A stretch of DNA of 64,000 bases from JBAXGW01 sp037139195 (GCA_037139195.1 JBAXGW010000012.1:1-64000), one strand, 5' to 3'; shown: positions 9,104 through 17,481, numbered from the stretch's first letter. Translations and numbers: made by a program. The notes: generated by a model not told the origin, from the letters alone.

Positions 9104-9862
9104 ATGAAAAAATATTTAATATTTATTTGTTGCGTTTTTATTCTTTCTATTACAAATGTTTTTTCACAATCTGTAACCATTGCTGCTGCTGCTGATATGA
9201 GGTTTGCAATGGACGAATTAATTAAGGATTTTAATAAGGCAAATCCCTCTCTAAAAATTGAAATAATATATGGTTCATCGGGTAATTTATATCAACAAAT
9301 TGTGAATCAAGCACCATTCGATATGTTTTTTTCTGCTGATATAGCTTATCCAAAAAAGTTAGATTCGCTAAAGTTAATTGCAGGCAAACCTAAATTATAT
9401 GCAATTGGTCATTTAGTTTTATGGAGTTCAAAAATAGATGTATCAAAGGGAATGGAAATATTAAAAAATAGTAACGTAAAAAAAATTGCTATAGCCAATC
9501 CTAAATTTGCTCCTTATGGAAAACGAGCAATAGAGTGTTTGAAATATTATAAAACAAATGATTTAGTTAAAGATAAAATTGTTGAAGGGGAAAATGTATC
9601 GCAAGCAGCTCAATTTGTTTTAACAGGAAATGCCGAAGTTGGTATTATTGCACTTTCGTTGGCTCTCTCTCCTGAAATGTCATCCAAAGGCAACTATTTT
9701 CTAATCGATGAAAAAAGTTATTCAACTCTAGAACAGGCATACATTATCTTAAAAAAATCTGAAAAAAATAAAGATGTGATTAAATTCGCTCAATATATAG
9801 AATCAGCTAATGCAAAAAAAATATTAACTAAATATGGTTTTAAGCTTCCTTTAAAAAAATAA
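9104..9862 (+). CDS. modA: molybdate-binding periplasmic protein ModA
   Basis: 252 residues. A signal peptide with cleavage after FSQ (about residue 22) is followed by VTIAAAADMRFAMDEL, the ligand-binding start typical of ModA. GSSGNLYQQI and QAPFDMFFSADI are the oxyanion-binding segments. NPKFAPYGKRAIECL and the late GIIALSLAL also match the family. It captures molybdate or tungstate outside the inner membrane and delivers it to ModB. Usual family length. First gene of modABC, divergent from the Mo-hydroxylase operon, so supply and use of the metal are genetically linked. Confidence 0.92.
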   Translation: MKKYLIFICCVFILSITNVFSQSVTIAAAADMRFAMDELIKDFNKANPSLKIEIIYGSSGNLYQQIVNQAPFDMFFSADIAYPKKLDSLKLIAGKPKLYAIGHLVLWSSKIDVSKGMEILKNSNVKKIAIANPKFAPYGKRAIECLKYYKTNDLVKDKIVEGENVSQAAQFVLTGNAEVGIIALSLALSPEMSSKGNYFLIDEKSYSTLEQAYIILKKSEKNKDVIKFAQYIESANAKKILTKYGFKLPLKK

Positions 9863-9866
9863 ATAA

Positions 9867-10547
9867 ATGGGCGACTCTTTCTATCAAACTTTTTGGATTT
9901 CTATTAAGCTGGCATCATTAACCACTTTAATTTTGTTTGTTGTAGGAATTCCAATTGCCTATTTTTTAACGTATTCGAGGTTTCGCTTAAAAATTATTCT
10001 GCAAGCGCTAGTCAGCATGCCATTGGTTTTACCTCCGTCTGTTTTAGGATTTTATTTACTTCTGGCATTTAGCCAAAATTATTGGTTTGGTGCTTTTCTT
10101 AATAATTACTTCAATGTTCAACTAGCATTTACTTTTCTTGGAATTTTGATAGGTTCAGTAATATTTAATTTGCCTTTTATGGTAAATTCTATTCAAAACG
10201 GTTTTAGCAATTTGCCAATTTCATTGAAAGATGCATCTTATACATTAGGAAAGTCCAGACTTACAACTGTTTTCAAAGTTTTATTGCCAAATATAAAACC
10301 AGCAATGCTAACAGGTATTTGTTTAACTTTTGCTCATACAATTGGCGAATTTGGAGTTATTTTGATGATTGGGGGAAACATTCCTGGAAAAACTAGAGTT
10401 GCTTCGCTTGCAGTGTACGACGAAGTTCAAGCTTTAAATTTTGATGCCGCTAATAAGTATTCATTATTCTTGTTTTTCTTCAGTTTTATAATTTTAATTT
10501 TTATTTATAGCATTAATCGCGAATATTTGAAATGGACGAAATACTAA
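9867..10547 (+). CDS. modB: molybdate ABC transporter permease ModB
   Basis: 226 residues with about five membrane segments. MPLVLPPSVLGFYLLLAF near residue 50 and the EAA-loop region (SLKDASYTLGKSRLTTVFKVLLP, then GEFGVILMIGGNIPGKT) are diagnostic of ModB-type permeases. It forms the membrane channel through which ModC drives molybdate uptake. It starts 4 bases after the modA stop and its end overlaps modC by 16 bases. Normal length. Confidence 0.93.
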   Translation: MGDSFYQTFWISIKLASLTTLILFVVGIPIAYFLTYSRFRLKIILQALVSMPLVLPPSVLGFYLLLAFSQNYWFGAFLNNYFNVQLAFTFLGILIGSVIFNLPFMVNSIQNGFSNLPISLKDASYTLGKSRLTTVFKVLLPNIKPAMLTGICLTFAHTIGEFGVILMIGGNIPGKTRVASLAVYDEVQALNFDAANKYSLFLFFFSFIILIFIYSINREYLKWTKY

Positions 10548-11386
10548 TCGAAATAAAAATTAAGAAAAATATTTTCACAACTAATGGAAACGAAGTATTA
10601 GATGTTGATATTTCTATTCCTAAAAATGGATTTATAACATTTTTTGGAAAATCGGGCGTTGGAAAAACTACTATTCTTAGAATTTTAGCTGGATTAACCA
10701 AGCCCGATAGTGGTTTTATTAAAGTTGGAAACGAAGTTTGGTTTGATAGTTTTTTAAAAATAAATTTAAAACCACAATTCAGAAATATTGGATTTGTATT
10801 TCAAGATTATGCTTTATTTCCTAACATGTCGGTAAAGGAGCAGCTTTTATTTGCTCAACCAACCCAAGATTCAAAATATGTTTCGGAATTATTGGATGTA
10901 TTTCATCTAAAGGGATTGTGCAATAGAAAGCCAAACAAACTTTCAGGCGGACAACAACAACGATTAGCAGTTGCCAGAGCTCTAGCAAGAAAGCCTGAAA
11001 TATTATTACTAGATGAACCCTTGTCTGCTTTAGATTCCGAAACAAGGCTTGTTTTGCAGAACGAAATTTTTCAAGCACATAAAAATTTCAATACAACAAC
11101 TATTTTGGTAAGTCATGATATTAATGAAGTTCTAAAATTATCAGATTATGTTTATATAATAGATAATGGGAAAATCAAAAAGCATGGAATGCCAAATGAA
11201 ATATTCAATATTGCTCCTGCTAAAACTAAAACACAGATTATTGGCAAAATAATTAATATTGAAAACAACGTATTAACTATTTCGAATAATGAAGCAACAA
11301 TTAATATAACTGCAGACGATTCAAATACATTTAAAATAAATGATAAAATAATAATTTCTACTTTAGAAACAAATATAAATAACTGA
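10532..11386 (+). CDS. modC: molybdate ABC transporter ATP-binding protein ModC
   Basis: 284 residues. Walker A GKSGVGKTT (about 39-47), Q-loop in FVFQDYALFP, signature LSGGQQQR, Walker B ILLLDEPLSALD, H-loop in LVSHDINE. A short C-terminal segment (IIGKIINIENNVLTI) looks like a single TOBE/mop-type oxyanion-binding fold. It hydrolyses ATP to power ModB. The start overlaps modB, so the two are translationally coupled. Confidence 0.92.
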   Translation: MDEILIEIKIKKNIFTTNGNEVLDVDISIPKNGFITFFGKSGVGKTTILRILAGLTKPDSGFIKVGNEVWFDSFLKINLKPQFRNIGFVFQDYALFPNMSVKEQLLFAQPTQDSKYVSELLDVFHLKGLCNRKPNKLSGGQQQRLAVARALARKPEILLLDEPLSALDSETRLVLQNEIFQAHKNFNTTTILVSHDINEVLKLSDYVYIIDNGKIKKHGMPNEIFNIAPAKTKTQIIGKIINIENNVLTISNNEATINITADDSNTFKINDKIIISTLETNINN

Positions 11387-11410
11387 TTATAAATAATTAA
11401 CAACAAAATT

Positions 11411-11692
11411 ATGTTTAAAACAAACGAGTATTTCGACGGAAAAGTAAAGTCAATAGCTTATGAAACTCCTGAAGGACCTGCTACAGTTGGCGTAATGGCA
11501 AAAGGCGATTATGAATTTGGCACATCAACAGTTGAGTACATGACTGTAGTATCTGGTAAATTAATTGTACAACTACCCGATGAAACTGAATGGAAAGAAT
11601 ATTTGCCAACACAAACATTCATTGTAAAAGCTAATGCAAAGTTTAAATTGAAAGTAGAGCTTGATTCGGCTTATCTTTGTTTATACAAATAA
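11411..11692 (+). CDS. ppnP: pyrimidine/purine nucleoside phosphorylase PpnP (DUF1255)
   Basis: 93 residues, the family's usual size. A small cupin fold with the conserved KVKSIAYETPEGPATVGVMAKGDYEFGT and later ETEWKEY segments. PpnP phosphorolyses nucleosides to free bases. It lies 24 bases after modC and on the same strand, so it is probably the last gene of that operon. The link to a Mo hydroxylase, many of which act on purines, is suggestive but unproven. A strong hairpin follows. Confidence 0.88.
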   Translation: MFKTNEYFDGKVKSIAYETPEGPATVGVMAKGDYEFGTSTVEYMTVVSGKLIVQLPDETEWKEYLPTQTFIVKANAKFKLKVELDSAYLCLYK

Positions 11693-11720
11693 TAACAAAA
11701 TGTATTTCTAACTGCATTTT

Positions 11721-11765
11721 TAGACTATACTCAATTAAATATTTTGATATCTTGAGTGTAGTCTA
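11721..11765. terminator. bidirectional terminator between ppnP and the convergent barrel gene
   Basis: 14-base arms TAGACTATACTCAA (11721-11734) and TTGAGTGTAGTCTA (11752-11765) pair with one G-U wobble. A T-run follows at 11767-11773, and a T-rich stretch precedes the left arm, which would serve the other direction. Confidence 0.8.
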
Positions 11766-11779
11766 ATTTTTTTATGGAA

Positions 11780-13051
11780 TTATTTTTGATTCTTAAAGTA
11801 TTTTATCAACCCTTCAACATCTTTACTTTTTAATGATTTTTTATCAAAGAAGTCTTCAATAGCTTTGTCAACTTCATCGCGATCAATTTTGTCATTATTG
11901 TTTAAATCAAAAGCAACCATGTTTTTAGGCAAATTAGGTTTCTTTGGCTTGGGTTGAGGTATTTCCTTGGTTTCTTTCTTAGTTTTGTCCTCAGCCTTAA
12001 CCTTATTTTCTTTTTTAGCTTCAGTCTTTTCTTCTTTCTTATTCTCGGTTTTCTCAGTCTTATTCTCAGCCTTAACCTCATTCTTATTCTCTGTCTTAAT
12101 CTCTGTCTTTGCCTCTGTCTTAACCTCAGTCTTAGTCTTAACCTCAATCTTAGTCTCAGCCTTAACTTCAGTCTTAACTTCAGTCTTATTCTCAGCAATC
12201 ATCGGAGTCTTATATTCAATTGTGTCGCCAACAAAACTTTTTTTGAAATTAAAATTATAAAATGCACCAACATAATAATTGATTATCTTGTCATTTCCAG
12301 ATTTCCCTTTTCTTGTGCCAATGCTATTTTCAGAAATATTATCAATATAATCGCTAAAAGTAATTAAGTATTGTGCGCCTATACGTATCGAAAAACGCTG
12401 GCTTACATTAATTTTAGCTCCAAGTTCAATCGGAATGACGAGCGAATACTGGCGATATTTGCCAACTTTATCAATGTCTAAATCTCTTAAACTGGTTTCA
12501 TAAGTGTAATCTCTTTTCAAAACCACTGCACTCGCAGAATTCGAACTGTTTTGAGGTAAATTGTGTGCTTTGCCATCGCTCCAATAGTAGTATGTATTGC
12601 CATTAGCATCTTTCAAATCGCCATAATTTCTGAATGATAGCATACCAATGCCAGTGCCTATAATTGGTTGGATAATAAATTTTTTGTCAGTATTTAAAAA
12701 TTTAGAAAAGTCATAATTAACATGTAACTTAGAAATTGAGAAAGGAGCTTTGAAGTTAATCGTTGAATTGCTTGCCAATCCTTCGCCATATAAAGTGCCC
12801 GACAATAAAGCAAATCCAACATTAAATGAGCTGCCAATGCGATGTTCAAATATGAAAAACTGGCTGGCTAAGCGTTGATTAAATTTTTGAGTTAAATTAG
12901 ATGATAGCACATCGCCTTTAAAAACGGCTAAACCTGTTGATATTCCTATTGAAATTTTGTCATTCCTTGTAGAATCATTTGTTTGGGCATAAGAATGTGC
13001 AAATGAAATTGCAGCAAAAAACAGGATTATATGTTTAATGTATTTTCTCAT
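11780..13051 (-). CDS. outer-membrane beta-barrel protein with Lys/Thr/Glu repeat and C-terminal EF-hand
   Basis: 423 residues. Signal peptide ending near residue 22 (SYAQ). Residues ~30-280 alternate in the manner of an OMP_b-brl-type barrel, ending in an aromatic strand (YYVGAFYNFNF). Residues ~288-370 are a low-complexity linker of KTE/KAE units. A canonical 12-residue EF-hand loop follows (D382, N384, N386, D390, E393), so the C-terminus should bind calcium. I infer a barrel in the outer membrane with a charged periplasmic or surface stalk. No family name fits the whole protein. It overlaps the SPOR-like gene by 4 bases (ATGA), so the two form an operon. Confidence 0.7.
   Translation of the reverse strand: MRKYIKHIILFFAAISFAHSYAQTNDSTRNDKISIGISTGLAVFKGDVLSSNLTQKFNQRLASQFFIFEHRIGSSFNVGFALLSGTLYGEGLASNSTINFKAPFSISKLHVNYDFSKFLNTDKKFIIQPIIGTGIGMLSFRNYGDLKDANGNTYYYWSDGKAHNLPQNSSNSASAVVLKRDYTYETSLRDLDIDKVGKYRQYSLVIPIELGAKINVSQRFSIRIGAQYLITFSDYIDNISENSIGTRKGKSGNDKIINYYVGAFYNFNFKKSFVGDTIEYKTPMIAENKTEVKTEVKAETKIEVKTKTEVKTEAKTEIKTENKNEVKAENKTEKTENKKEEKTEAKKENKVKAEDKTKKETKEIPQPKPKKPNLPKNMVAFDLNNNDKIDRDEVDKAIEDFFDKKSLKSKDVEGLIKYFKNQK
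11960..12200 (-). repeat. degenerate tandem repeat encoding KTE/KTK units
   Basis: Roughly 80 residues of imperfect 6-18-base units (TCTTAACCTCAG-like on the plus strand) inside the barrel gene. Repeats of this kind vary in copy number by replication slippage. They also open long false reading frames in other phases, which I did not annotate. Confidence 0.7.
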
Positions 13052-13857
13052 TTAGCTGCATTTATTTTATCCAATGCATCTTTAACCGAAATTCGTTTTC
13101 CATTTTCATAAGCTAAAACAAAATTGAGGACACTAGTTCTTGTCTTGAAATCAGAGCTGCTTTTTTTTGCTTCATCAATATTTTTGAAATCGCCATAGGT
13201 ATACTTAAACATGCCATCAACTTGCTCTTCGTAAATATTTTCCTTAATAGAATATTTTTGTTTTAAATCATTTATGTTTTGTTTGGCAGAAGATGCCTGA
13301 AACTGAACTCTAAATAAAATGTTTGAAGAATTTATTGTGGTTTTTGATGGCGTTTTAAGTGTTGTAGCTTCTATCTTTGTCTCAGTTGGTAATGGATCCT
13401 TTTTTATCTCTTTTGGCAGTTCTACTATTGGCTTTGTAGACTTTGTAATGTTGATTTTTTTTGATTTAACTTCAACTTTATCTGAGCTGCTTTCTTTTTG
13501 AAAGTCGAACTGACCCTTGCCTAAAGCAAACTCACCATTCGATTTTAACGAAGATTTTAATTCATAAGTAATTGTAAATTTGGGTTTTTCAGGAAGTTTT
13601 TCCCAAATTAGCTTAACTGTATTGTTTTCAAAATAAAAAGTAGCACCTTCAATATTTATAGGTGTAGCTGTGAAACCAGCAGGAATTTCTTGCATCAATC
13701 GGGCAAATCCATTTACATCAACATTTGAAAAAGAAACCTGAACATTAAAAGCAACTCCAGCTTCGGCTGTTGCAGGTATTTTCATGCCGACTTGTATTGC
13801 ACCAGAAGCCCAATTGAAAATTAAAACTAATAATAGTATGTAAAAGTATTTAAGCAT
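13048..13857 (-). CDS. secreted protein with C-terminal SPOR-like domain
   Basis: 269 residues. A hydrophobic signal peptide spans residues 1-20. Residues ~25-125 form an immunoglobulin-like module (AEAGVAFNVQVSFSNVDVNGFARLMQEIP), followed by a Lys/Pro/Thr linker. The C-terminal ~75 residues (FRVQFQASSAKQNINDLKQKY ending in VLNFVLAYENGKRISV) resemble SPOR, a peptidoglycan-binding fold. It probably sits in the periplasm or at the envelope. The stop overlaps the start of the barrel protein, suggesting the two act together at the cell envelope. Confidence 0.65.
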   Translation of the reverse strand: MLKYFYILLLVLIFNWASGAIQVGMKIPATAEAGVAFNVQVSFSNVDVNGFARLMQEIPAGFTATPINIEGATFYFENNTVKLIWEKLPEKPKFTITYELKSSLKSNGEFALGKGQFDFQKESSSDKVEVKSKKINITKSTKPIVELPKEIKKDPLPTETKIEATTLKTPSKTTINSSNILFRVQFQASSAKQNINDLKQKYSIKENIYEEQVDGMFKYTYGDFKNIDEAKKSSSDFKTRTSVLNFVLAYENGKRISVKDALDKINAAK

Positions 13858-14338
13858 TAGTTGAAATAAAAAACAAATTTAATGAATATTGTCTTATTAT
13901 TTTTTATTTTTTTTCTTTCATTTAAACTATTATAAATGCATATTCGTGATTTTGATAAATATAATATTTTTTTACCTGTAATAGATAGATACTATTCAAT
14001 TTATTATGATTACTCTTTGCGGATGTTAAAATATTTTAAGTAGCACATACTCTCTTTCTATATAATATTATTAGTTTGAATTAAAGTTTAGAATCTCTTT
14101 TTTTTAGGTTTGTTTTAACTGAATTATGATAAAATTGCCGAACTAATTTAGTTGAATATTGATGCTTTAAAACAAAGTGATTTTCTAATTGTCAGTAAAT
14201 CATAATAATATATGTTTTTTATTTTGAAAAAAACTATTTTTTTATTAAGTAAATTATTTTATTTTTGTATTTAGTAAGCAATCTAAGTTAATTGAATTAT
14301 TATTTTATTTGTTATTTGTCTGATTTAAATATTAAATT
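13858..14338. promoter_or_regulatory. 481-base AT-rich divergent intergenic region
   Basis: It separates the leftward SPOR-like gene from the rightward arginine decarboxylase gene. TATTTTTG at 14260-14267 is a plausible -7 element for the latter, about 70 bases before its ATG; a -33 element is not clear. No convincing small coding frame or stable hairpin seen. Confidence 0.45.
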
Positions 14339-15730
14339 ATGAAAACAAGGTACAGTGATTTGATTGAACAAACTTTCGACTTTCCTCAAGAAGAATTTAA
14401 GAGAGAAGATGATGAATTGTTGTTTCATGGAGTTCCGTTGATGGATATTATCAAACAATATGGCACTCCCTTGAAAATATCTTATTTACCAAAAATTAGT
14501 CAACAAATTCAAAAAGCAAAACGATTATTCAATGTAGCCATAGCAAAGGCTGATTATAATGGAGACTATTTTTATTGCTTTTGCACTAAGAGTTCACATT
14601 TTTCATTCGTTCTTGAAGAAGCAATGAAAAATGATATTCATATTGAAACCTCTTCAGCTTTTGATATTCCAATTATTGATAAACTTTTCGAATTAGGCAA
14701 AATTGATACCGATACTTATATTATATGTAATGGTTATAAAAAACCATTATATGTTCAATATATCAGCGAATTAGTTAATGCAGGGTTTCATAATACCATC
14801 CCTATTTTAGATAATAAAAAAGAGCTTGATTATTATGAAAAATCGATTAAGGTAAAATGCAAAATAGGTATTAGAATTGCTTCAGAGGAAGAACCAAATT
14901 TTCAGTTTTACACTTCTCGCCTTGGAATTAGATATAATGACATTGTTGATTATTACAGAAGTAAAATTAAAAGTAATTCTAAATTTGAATTAAAAATGCT
15001 TCATTTCTTTATTAATACTGGTATTAAAGATACAGCTTATTATTGGAATGAACTTTCAAAGTGTGTGAATGTTTATTGTGATTTGAAAAAGGAATGCCCT
15101 GAGCTAGATTCATTAAATATTGGAGGTGGCTTCCCAACTAAAAATTCGCTGGCATTTGATTATGATTACGAATATATGGCAGAAGAGATAGTTTCACAAA
15201 TTAAAATAATTTGTCATCAAAATAATGTGCCTGAACCAAATATTTTTTCTGAGTTTGGTTCATATACAGTTGGAGAAAGTGGAGCTGTTTTATATTCAAT
15301 TTTAGATCAAAAACAACAAAACGATAAAGAACTTTGGGATATAATTGATAGTTCTTTTATGACAAATTTGCCCGATATTTGGGCTTCAAACCAGCGTTAT
15401 ATATTGCTTGCCGTTAATAATTGGGATTTACCTTATGAGAGAGTATTTCTTGGTGGTTTAACTTGCGATAGCCAGGATTATTATAATGAGGAAGTTCACA
15501 TTAATGCGGTGTATTTGCCAAAATTTAGTGATGATATTACACAGTACATTGGATTTTTCCATACTGGAGCATACCAAGAATCTCTTGGCGGATATGGAGG
15601 AATTCAACATTGTTTACAACCTGCTCCAAAACACATTATTATTAATAGAGATGAAGATGGCGAATATTTTACAAAGCTGTTCGCTAAAGAGCAAAGTGCA
15701 ATATCTATGTTAAAAAACCTGGGATATTAA
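14339..15730 (+). CDS. arginine decarboxylase, fold type III (alanine racemase-like)
   Basis: 463 residues. FCTKSSH places the PLP-binding lysine at K84. GGGFPT near residue 260 contacts the PLP phosphate, EFGSYTVGESGA corresponds to the EPGR-type segment, and GGLTCDSQDYY supplies the C-x-D substrate motif. The overall pattern is the Bacteroidota arginine decarboxylase, which makes agmatine from arginine, the first step of polyamine synthesis. Diaminopimelate decarboxylase shares the fold but differs at these segments. Monocistronic: it has its own -7 element and about 110 bases before the next gene. Cytoplasmic. Confidence 0.8.
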   Translation: MKTRYSDLIEQTFDFPQEEFKREDDELLFHGVPLMDIIKQYGTPLKISYLPKISQQIQKAKRLFNVAIAKADYNGDYFYCFCTKSSHFSFVLEEAMKNDIHIETSSAFDIPIIDKLFELGKIDTDTYIICNGYKKPLYVQYISELVNAGFHNTIPILDNKKELDYYEKSIKVKCKIGIRIASEEEPNFQFYTSRLGIRYNDIVDYYRSKIKSNSKFELKMLHFFINTGIKDTAYYWNELSKCVNVYCDLKKECPELDSLNIGGGFPTKNSLAFDYDYEYMAEEIVSQIKIICHQNNVPEPNIFSEFGSYTVGESGAVLYSILDQKQQNDKELWDIIDSSFMTNLPDIWASNQRYILLAVNNWDLPYERVFLGGLTCDSQDYYNEEVHINAVYLPKFSDDITQYIGFFHTGAYQESLGGYGGIQHCLQPAPKHIIINRDEDGEYFTKLFAKEQSAISMLKNLGY

Positions 15731-15796
15731 CCTGTTTTAAATCAATAGGTTAACAAGTTTTAACTAGAAATTGTTTTCATATTAAAATTTTATAAA

Positions 15797-15804
15797 TATA
15801 TTTG
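15797..15804 (+). promoter_or_regulatory. candidate -7 element for the DUF4412 gene
   Basis: TATATTTG, 34 bases before the ATG at 15839. TTG at 15771-15773 may serve as a loosely spaced -33 element. Confidence 0.45.
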
Positions 15805-15838
15805 TATCAACTAAAAAAGAAAAATTAAAACTAGAACA

Positions 15839-16525
15839 ATGAGAAAAATACTAAGTTTATTAATCTGTGCGTTTATAGTATTGTCTTTTAGCAATGCTAA
15901 TGCACAAAAAAAAGGAAAAAGTTTTTCAGGTGTAATTAATTATCAAATTACTTATCCTGGAGCAGACATGGATCCTGCTATGGCTGGTGCAATGCCAACT
16001 TCAACTGTATTGAAAATTTTAGAAGAGAAACAAAGGATTGATGTTGTTACTGCTCAAATGACTCAAACAATAATCATTAATACTTCTTTGAAAACGTCAA
16101 TAGCACTATTGGATGTTATGGGAATGTATAAATGGGCAATCAAATCAACAACTCTTCAAATAGATTCTGCTTTGAAAGTTGGAGGTGCACCAAAAATTGA
16201 AGTTTTAGCTGAAACTAAAGTTATCGCTGGTTATACTTGTAAAAAAGTTACTGCAACTCAAGATGATGGTACTGTTTATTCTGGATATTTTACTGATGAA
16301 ATAGCAGGAGATTATGATAATTGGAATGGGCCATTTTGGGGATTAAAGGGTACTTTATTAGAATATGAGGTTGAACAAAATGGAATGACTATGAAGTATT
16401 CTGCTACTGAAATTAAAAAAGAAAAGCCTAAAGCTACAGATTTCATGATGCCCGAAGGTTTTAAAGTTGTAACTTCAGAACAGCTTAAAGTTGAAATTGA
16501 ACAACTTCAAAATGGTGGACAATAG
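15839..16525 (+). CDS. DUF4412 secreted protein
   Basis: 228 residues. Signal peptide cut after NANAQ (about residue 22). The body begins GVINYQITYPG, a beta-rich pattern seen in DUF4412 and GLPGLI-type periplasmic proteins of Bacteroidota. IAGYTCKKVTA and YSGYFTDEI resemble the conserved 'TCKK' core of those families. Function unknown. Single gene with its own promoter and a strong terminator 15 bases after the stop. Confidence 0.7.
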   Translation: MRKILSLLICAFIVLSFSNANAQKKGKSFSGVINYQITYPGADMDPAMAGAMPTSTVLKILEEKQRIDVVTAQMTQTIIINTSLKTSIALLDVMGMYKWAIKSTTLQIDSALKVGGAPKIEVLAETKVIAGYTCKKVTATQDDGTVYSGYFTDEIAGDYDNWNGPFWGLKGTLLEYEVEQNGMTMKYSATEIKKEKPKATDFMMPEGFKVVTSEQLKVEIEQLQNGGQ

Positions 16526-16540
16526 ATATAAAGATATTTT

Positions 16541-16577
16541 AAAAAAAAGCAGTTAATAAAATAACTGCTTTTTTTTT
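16541..16577 (+). terminator. intrinsic terminator after the DUF4412 gene
   Basis: Hairpin AAAGCAGTTA / TAACTGCTTT with a 6-base loop, followed by a run of at least eight T. The symmetric A and T runs suggest it works in both directions. Confidence 0.85.
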
Positions 16578-16586
16578 GTTTTAAAT

Positions 16587-16617
16587 TTTGTATTCCTGAA
16601 TTTGTTAATTATCTTTG
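16587..16617 (+). promoter_or_regulatory. Bacteroidota-type promoter for the methyltransferase/peptide/radical SAM cassette
   Basis: TTTG at 16587-16590, 19-base spacer, TATCTTTG at 16610-16617: a near-ideal -33/-7 pair. The expected transcription start is near 16624, 20 bases before the methyltransferase ATG. It lies directly after a terminator, so the cassette is transcribed independently. Confidence 0.75.
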
Positions 16618-16644
16618 TATATATAAATAAATACATATATAGAT

Positions 16645-17292
16645 ATGAATATAGAAAATATTAATGTAAGGTACAGTGAATTAGCTAATTCCGAATGTTG
16701 CCTTTCTTGCGGTGGTGCAATTAATTACGCAAAGCCTCAATTAAATGAGGTTTGTATTGATTTAGGAAGCGGCAGAGGAACAGATGTGTTAAGAATAGCT
16801 GATGATGTAGGTGAGTTTGGTTTTGTTTATGGTGTTGATATTTCTGATGGAATGTTAGAAAAAGCTAAAAAAAATGCTGGAAAACTTAAAATTAATAATG
16901 TTAAGTTTATTAAATGTGAGTTAGAAAAACTAAATTTGGAAAATAATATTGCCGATTTGGTTATTTCTAATTGTACTATAAATCATGCAGTAAATAAACA
17001 AGCTGTTTGGAATGAAATATTCAGAGTGTTAAAAAAAGGTGGTAGATTTGTTGTTAGCGATATATATGCTACACAGCAAATAGCCGATGAATTTAAAAAT
17101 GATGCTGTTGCGGTTTCTGAATGTTGGGCTGGCGCGGTAGTAAAAGATGAATATCTGAATACGCTGGTTGAAGCTGGTTTTGAAAATATTGAGATTTTGG
17201 AGGAATCTGCTCCTTATCCAAAAGGAAATGCAGAGGTTGTTAGTTTTACTATTTATGGTAAAAAGCCTAGTGCATGTTGTTGTTGTCATTAA
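16645..17292 (+). CDS. ArsM-like SAM-dependent methyltransferase with C-terminal four-cysteine tail
   Basis: 215 residues. VRYSELANSECCLSCGGAI near the N-terminus (C18, C19, C22) and motif I CIDLGSGRGTD (about 37-47) resemble arsenite methyltransferases. Further similarity: GVDISDGMLEKAKKNA, VISNCTINH, FRVLKKGGRFVVSDI and SECWAGAV, whose Cys aligns with a thiol ligand of ArsM. It ends in SACCCCH, which could bind a soft metal or metalloid. No ars operon genes are nearby, so arsenic may not be the substrate; methylation of a peptide or another thiol compound is equally possible. First gene of the cassette; the peptide frame starts 17 bases after its stop. Confidence 0.72.
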   Translation: MNIENINVRYSELANSECCLSCGGAINYAKPQLNEVCIDLGSGRGTDVLRIADDVGEFGFVYGVDISDGMLEKAKKNAGKLKINNVKFIKCELEKLNLENNIADLVISNCTINHAVNKQAVWNEIFRVLKKGGRFVVSDIYATQQIADEFKNDAVAVSECWAGAVVKDEYLNTLVEAGFENIEILEESAPYPKGNAEVVSFTIYGKKPSACCCCH

Positions 17293-17309
17293 TATTAAAT
17301 TATTTTTTA

Positions 17310-17408
17310 ATGAAAAGTTTAATCAACAAAAACAAAAGCAACAAACAAGCTAAAGTAGCTCAATGTTGTGCGAAAATTTCTAAAACAGTGGTAGGTTGCC
17401 ACGATTAA
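17310..17408 (+). CDS. 32-residue Cys-containing peptide, candidate RiPP precursor
   Basis: ATG at 17310, TAA at 17406-17408. The first 18 residues are rich in Lys, Asn and Gln and lack Cys, like a leader. The last 15 contain CC (C19, C20) and one more Cys (C30) and end in GCHD. It fits exactly between the methyltransferase and a terminator-like hairpin, on the same strand as the radical SAM/SPASM gene downstream. That is the usual place for a precursor of a ribosomally made, modified peptide. Similar short frames can arise by chance in AT-rich DNA, but three Cys codons in so short a stretch are uncommon. Family not recognised. Confidence 0.5.
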   Translation: MKSLINKNKSNKQAKVAQCCAKISKTVVGCHD

Positions 17409-17428
17409 TTATTTTCGTTAGTTAAATT

Positions 17429-17456
17429 GGGTGCTAAAGCATTTGTTTTAGCACCC
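17429..17456 (+). terminator. hairpin after the peptide gene: partial terminator or attenuator
   Basis: Perfect 10-base arms GGGTGCTAAA (17429-17438) and TTTAGCACCC (17447-17456), 8-base loop, followed by TTTATTTT. It lies inside the transcription unit, 25 bases before the radical SAM ATG. It would let the promoter-proximal methyltransferase and peptide be made in excess over the downstream enzymes, or stabilise the 3' end of the short transcript. Confidence 0.7.
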
Positions 17457-17481
17457 TTTATTTTAATATAAAAATTTCCAA

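Noticed and set aside
11902..12367. Several long reading frames in other phases across the KTE region
   Set aside because: They are products of the low-complexity repeat (Leu/Arg- or Leu/Ser-only translations) and overlap a better supported barrel gene.
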